From contig BTPG01000008.1 of assembly GCA_036245525.1 (NCBI GenBank), positions 28,542,045-28,606,044 of the forward strand: a DNA stretch of 64,000 bases. The letters run 5' to 3'. Both the position numbers and the translations under genes were made by a program. Below, in pieces: positions 61,180-64,000 of this stretch. The notes under the pieces were generated by a model that saw only the letters and a program-made list of their open reading frames with translations, had not been told where the DNA came from and did no database searches. Source of the DNA: Semisulcospira habei. Taxonomy: Eukaryota > Mollusca > Gastropoda > Semisulcospiridae. How positions within the stretch are numbered: the first letter of the stretch is position 1; each line of letters begins with the position of its first letter.

Positions 61180-61494
61180 TGAAATTGACTGCAGTGCAGA
61201 AAGTGGGTGTAAATACCAATGTTCTGTTTCGTGTTTCCAAGAGATAAAGGATCAAAGGTCAAACTAGGCACCGTGGACGCTGGTTCAGTCGCTTTGCGCG
61301 GAGAGTCGAACAAGCCACGCCCCCGGCGGCCGTGCACTGACGATGCAGCACGATCGTTACTGGTAAATACTAGCAGGTCAAGCGGAACCCGCCGTGATTT
61401 TGACAGCATAGCGAGTGTGGAAGGTTTATTCTGCATTCTCGTGGAAAATTACGTCAAAGAGATGCTGGAGAACATCTGTACACGTGTACACTGA
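61180..61494 (+). other. Unidentified ORF region, weakly THAP-like
   Basis: An ORF of 91 codons (61219-61494) begins MFCFVFPRDKGSKVKLG. An overlapping frame just upstream (61187 on) reads DCSAESGCKYQCSVSCF. Together the order of cysteines then FxFPRDKG resembles the start of a THAP zinc finger, but only if a frame change is allowed, and later THAP residues are not visible. It may be a dead transposase or host exon, or coincidence. The rest of the ORF (SLLVNTSRSSGTRRDFDSIA) is unrecognised. Confidence 0.18.
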
Positions 61495-61859
61495 CACGTT
61501 TGAAAACCACACCGATGACCTCGTGACCTGCAGTATTGCGATACACTGATAGTCGGCCGGGTTCTGCGGCCTTGTGATGTAGGCTCATAAATATCCATAT
61601 TAATTCAAAACCAGGCCGAGGCAGACGGTAAATCCGCGACTCGGGTACACAAACAATACACCCTGCAAACAATGAATTCGACATTTGGCATTGTACTTAC
61701 ATCATAAAGCTCCAAGATAGTACACAAAAGACCCATACACATATTGTCAGCAGTATCTGTTGCAGAGAGTTTTCTGACTGTGTTGAGATGCTTGATCCTG
61801 GGGAAAATAACTTTGATGTAAGCACGCAGCTTTTACAGATGTTTTACTGCTCCAGTATG

Positions 61860-62436
61860 TTAGCGTTCTAAGTTTTGGACTGACGTGCTGGGGTAGCGGA
61901 AATTTATGTAAAAGAGATTAAGATCGTCTTAACAAAGTTATCAGGAAAGCGGGCGGGGTGATTGGTAGAGCCCAAATTACTTTGGACACACTGTACAACA
62001 GACGGATTACAAACAAACTGGCTGACATTCTTGATGACAAAACACATCCACTTAGATATGAATTTGACAGCAGACGTATCGAACGAAGTGGCAGACTTCG
62101 AGTACCCAAAAGTAGGCAATCAAGTTACGCCAACTCTTTTGTCCCTCAGGCTGTTACCCTTTTCAACAGTAATATCAGTAGATAGTGTCTGTCAACATTC
62201 TTTAGTTGTTTAGTACTAGCCCATTCGGTAGTTCACTGCAACATTGCTGACACCAGAAGCACAGGGGGCATAAACCATAAGTGTTTCTGATGCCAAGAGT
62301 GTTACAAAGGTAACAGTATGTCTGTTACAGTTCATCTCTTTAACTGAGAGTTATAGGTTATTTAATTAATTGAATGAGTGAATGATAATGTCATGTGTTG
62401 TATGGGCAGACAGTGAATTTCCCCATGAGAGATTAA
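61860..62436 (+). pseudogene. LINE C-terminal fragment with (TATTG)n tail
   Basis: The translation from about 61866 reads LSFGLTCWGSGNLCKRD, a stop, then DRLNKVIRKAGGVIGRAQIT, LDTLYNRRITNKLADILDD, THPLRYEFDSRRIERSGRLR and SYANSFVPQAVTLFNSNISR with a stop at 62185. These blocks are the end of a non-LTR reverse transcriptase ORF. The 3' untranslated region ends with TTAATAAAGTATTG, an AATAAA signal leading into a (TATTG)n run (62437-62527). Only the last ~110 residues are left, with one internal stop, so it is a dead 5'-truncated insertion. The clade was not determined. Confidence 0.75.
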
Positions 62437-62527
62437 TAAAGTATTGTATTGTATTGTATTGTATTGTATTGTATTGTATTGTATTGTATTGTATTGTATT
62501 GTATTGTATTGTGTTGTATTGTATTGT
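62437..62527. repeat. (TATTG)n microsatellite
   Basis: About 18 pentamers, continuing the LINE tail. The same pentamer fills the VNTR units at 24 kb. Confidence 0.95.
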
Positions 62528-62688
62528 AAGGACTGTATTACAATTCTAGAGACAGATCGAGATTGATAGTTCAGGGGTGGTGCCAGAATAGCTTGGCGCC
62601 TATAGGTGCCAAGCTATTCTGGCACCACCCTTGAACTATCATGCTCGATCCATGTCTTGCTGTGGTGTGTCTGGGCTGAATGAGTTAA
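62528..62688 (+). mobile_element. Family C MITE, left end replaced by LINE tail
   Basis: AGGACTGTATTACAATTCTAG, hairpin (GGGTGGTGCCAGAATAGC / GCTATTCTGGCACCACCC, centre GGCGCCTATAGGTGCC), then GTCTGGGCTGAATGAGTTAA at 62685-62688. The left terminus is missing exactly where the TATTG run ends. Confidence 0.82.
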
Positions 62689-62689
62689 A

Positions 62690-63300
62690 GTATCATTACG
62701 CATAAATCCGAAGACACGTTTCTGCACCATTTGTGTTTGTTATGTCTTGTCAACACACCCAATGAACTTTAACCGCTGTTTGGACAGGCAGCAACAGCAC
62801 ATGAGTAATCGCACTTATTTATTCTGTGCAGCCGTTAGCGTTTCAAACTATTTTTAGCTGTTTCTTGTACTGATAGTACTGTATTTCTAGAACGGAGTGG
62901 AGTCATTGTCAGGTTAGTTGATATTAAGAAGACTGGATTCTACTGTGTCCAAATGAACCATAACTAGATCTGTGTGTAGCGTTCCGTAACCGTTTGTTAC
63001 AGAAGTGTATCTTTGAACAGAAGTTACTGCGGTAGTGGACCTTCAAACCTTTAGGTTCTTCTTTGTTTTTTTAATGCAGAACCATTATCATTTGTAAGTA
63101 GTGTGCACGTAAACGCGCTTCTACACTGACTTTTTCTCAAGTAAGAACACATGATAACCCGCATGTCCTCAATGCCCACAGTTAGCGACGACAGAGATCG
63201 CTAGGTCAAGGAACGAAAAAAAAAAAGTTTTTTTTTTTTGACGTATTGTTAATAGCAAACCTTGTTACCCCTCCCCCTATAGGCATGAACATTGAAGCAA
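62690..63300. other. Unassigned sequence
   Basis: No gene or repeat was recognised except A and T runs near 63215-63240. Confidence 0.4.
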
Positions 63301-63308
63301 ATGCGACC

Positions 63309-63377
63309 AGCAAGAGGCGTAGATCATCATGAGCCCCCGCGAATGCAGGGGCTCATGAGGATCTATGCCTCTTGAAG
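63309..63377. repeat. Family A hairpin, solo
   Basis: CAGCAAGAGGCGTAGATCATC pairs with GAGGATCTATGCCTCTTG. The centre is GAGCCCCCGCGAATGCAGGG. Confidence 0.78.
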
Positions 63378-63489
63378 ATAAGGTGATTTTTTTCTTTAAA
63401 ATCGCATTTCCGCTGTTCCATAGTGAGCGATAAGTGGCTGTTTATTTCATGGCACTGCCTCTAATCCACGTAACACAGGCGCCCCGTTG

Positions 63490-63491
<2 letters not shown>

Positions 63492-63523
<32 letters not shown>
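63492..63523. repeat. Poly-A tract
   Basis: About 32 consecutive A. Confidence 0.95.
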
Positions 63524-63525
<2 letters not shown>

Positions 63526-63640
63526 CTTCGGATTTCATATCAATTGGTGCGGATTTGTTGGCCATAATATCTAAGGGTATCGGAAGGTCGCTGAGGGCAT
63601 CTGAGGTGGTTTCAAAGTGCAAGAGCAAAGCCTTTTAAAA

Positions 63641-63700
63641 CTGCAAGATTCACAGATTCTCATGAGCCCACCGCATGCTGCGGTGGCTCATTAGAATCTA
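63641..63700. repeat. Family A hairpin, diverged, arm-shared variants
   Basis: GATTCACAGATTCTCATGAG pairs with CTCATTAGAATCTATTC. CCCACCGCA / TGCGGTGGC pair exactly, though the family consensus is CCCCCGCA. The outer CAAGAGG / CCTCTTG is lost. Confidence 0.7.
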
Positions 63701-64000
63701 TTCATATATTCTGGACCTGCTCATCTCAATATCGATCATTTTCGCCCGGAGAACCATTACGAGTTGTCGTGACGAACTGTGTGAGAGTTGTACTTTTTTC
63801 AGCTATTATTTTTTTTTATTAGTGTCGATTTCACGTTTGTTTTCCTGTGTGTTTGGGTCATGCTACGGGTCAAGGCTAAGTGATAGCGTGCAGTGCAGTA
63901 AATTCTCAGATTTTATCATTGACACCTTGTGGAGCCTTCTTCTACTTCCGCTACATGTCCACCATCAACAGCCAGTTTGATGATCATGCTCCCATGTGAG

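Overview
This 64-kb window looks like repeat-saturated, gene-poor nuclear DNA of an animal. The non-LTR retrotransposons (RTE-like, L2/CR1-like, an RNase H-bearing clade), two tRNA-derived SINE families and long GT/GA/ATT microsatellites suggest a lophotrochozoan, most likely a marine gastropod. The organism is an inference from repeat style; no host protein here identifies a species. I find no intact host gene. Two weak candidates for host exons lie at 60.7-60.9 kb and 61.2 kb.

The main feature is a dense population of short palindromic elements. At least five families (A-E below) are bounded by TTAA and share the terminal pattern TTAA-CYCWTT, which fits non-autonomous, piggyBac-type MITEs. 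Family A (TTAACCCTTTCACTGCCGAG end) carries a 65-75 bp hairpin built on GCAAGAGRCATAGATCCTC. About forty full, partial or solo copies of this hairpin occur, roughly one per 1.5 kb. Families B and C are sister groups carrying a different ~90 bp hairpin centred on GGCGCC. D and E are 60-90 bp near-perfect palindromes. Other palindrome families are F (TA-flanked, mariner-like), G, H (GC-rich), I (about 330 bp, with CRE-like and YY1-like motifs near its ends), K, L, M, P and Q. Three tandem arrays (13.6-14.9, 24.0-25.1 and 31.65-32.5 kb) are built from family A DNA; in two of them the hairpin has been lost or halved.

Layout: 0-6 kb, B/C/A/H elements and a SINE2 copy. 6.4-8.1 kb, a family I element split by an L2-like LINE. 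8-23.3 kb, many MITEs and the 117-bp VNTR. 23.6-25.7 kb, a ~230-bp VNTR and LINE tails. 25.96-27.7 kb, a terminal-inverted-repeat element holding a nested SINE1 and a LINE. 28-34 kb, MITEs, SINE2 copies and the 160-bp hairpin array. 35.0-38.3 kb, a full-length RTE-like LINE (minus strand) with a 14-bp target duplication. 39-46.4 kb, MITEs, a G/C-rich repeat and an L2-like LINE containing SINE1. 47.3-52.6 kb, a second full-length RTE copy flanked by an unusual ~1-kb direct duplication and containing a 20-N gap. 53-54.8 kb, two more LINE fragments, one again holding SINE1. 54.9-64 kb, further MITEs, simple repeats and a LINE 3' fragment with a (TATTG)n tail.

The elements interact by nesting and parasitism. 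SINE1 and SINE2 have 3' ends resembling those of LINEs in the same window, MITEs abut each other through a shared TTAA, and palindromes have partly or wholly deleted cores. Coordinates of degenerate repeats are by-eye estimates, good to about 5-20 bp.
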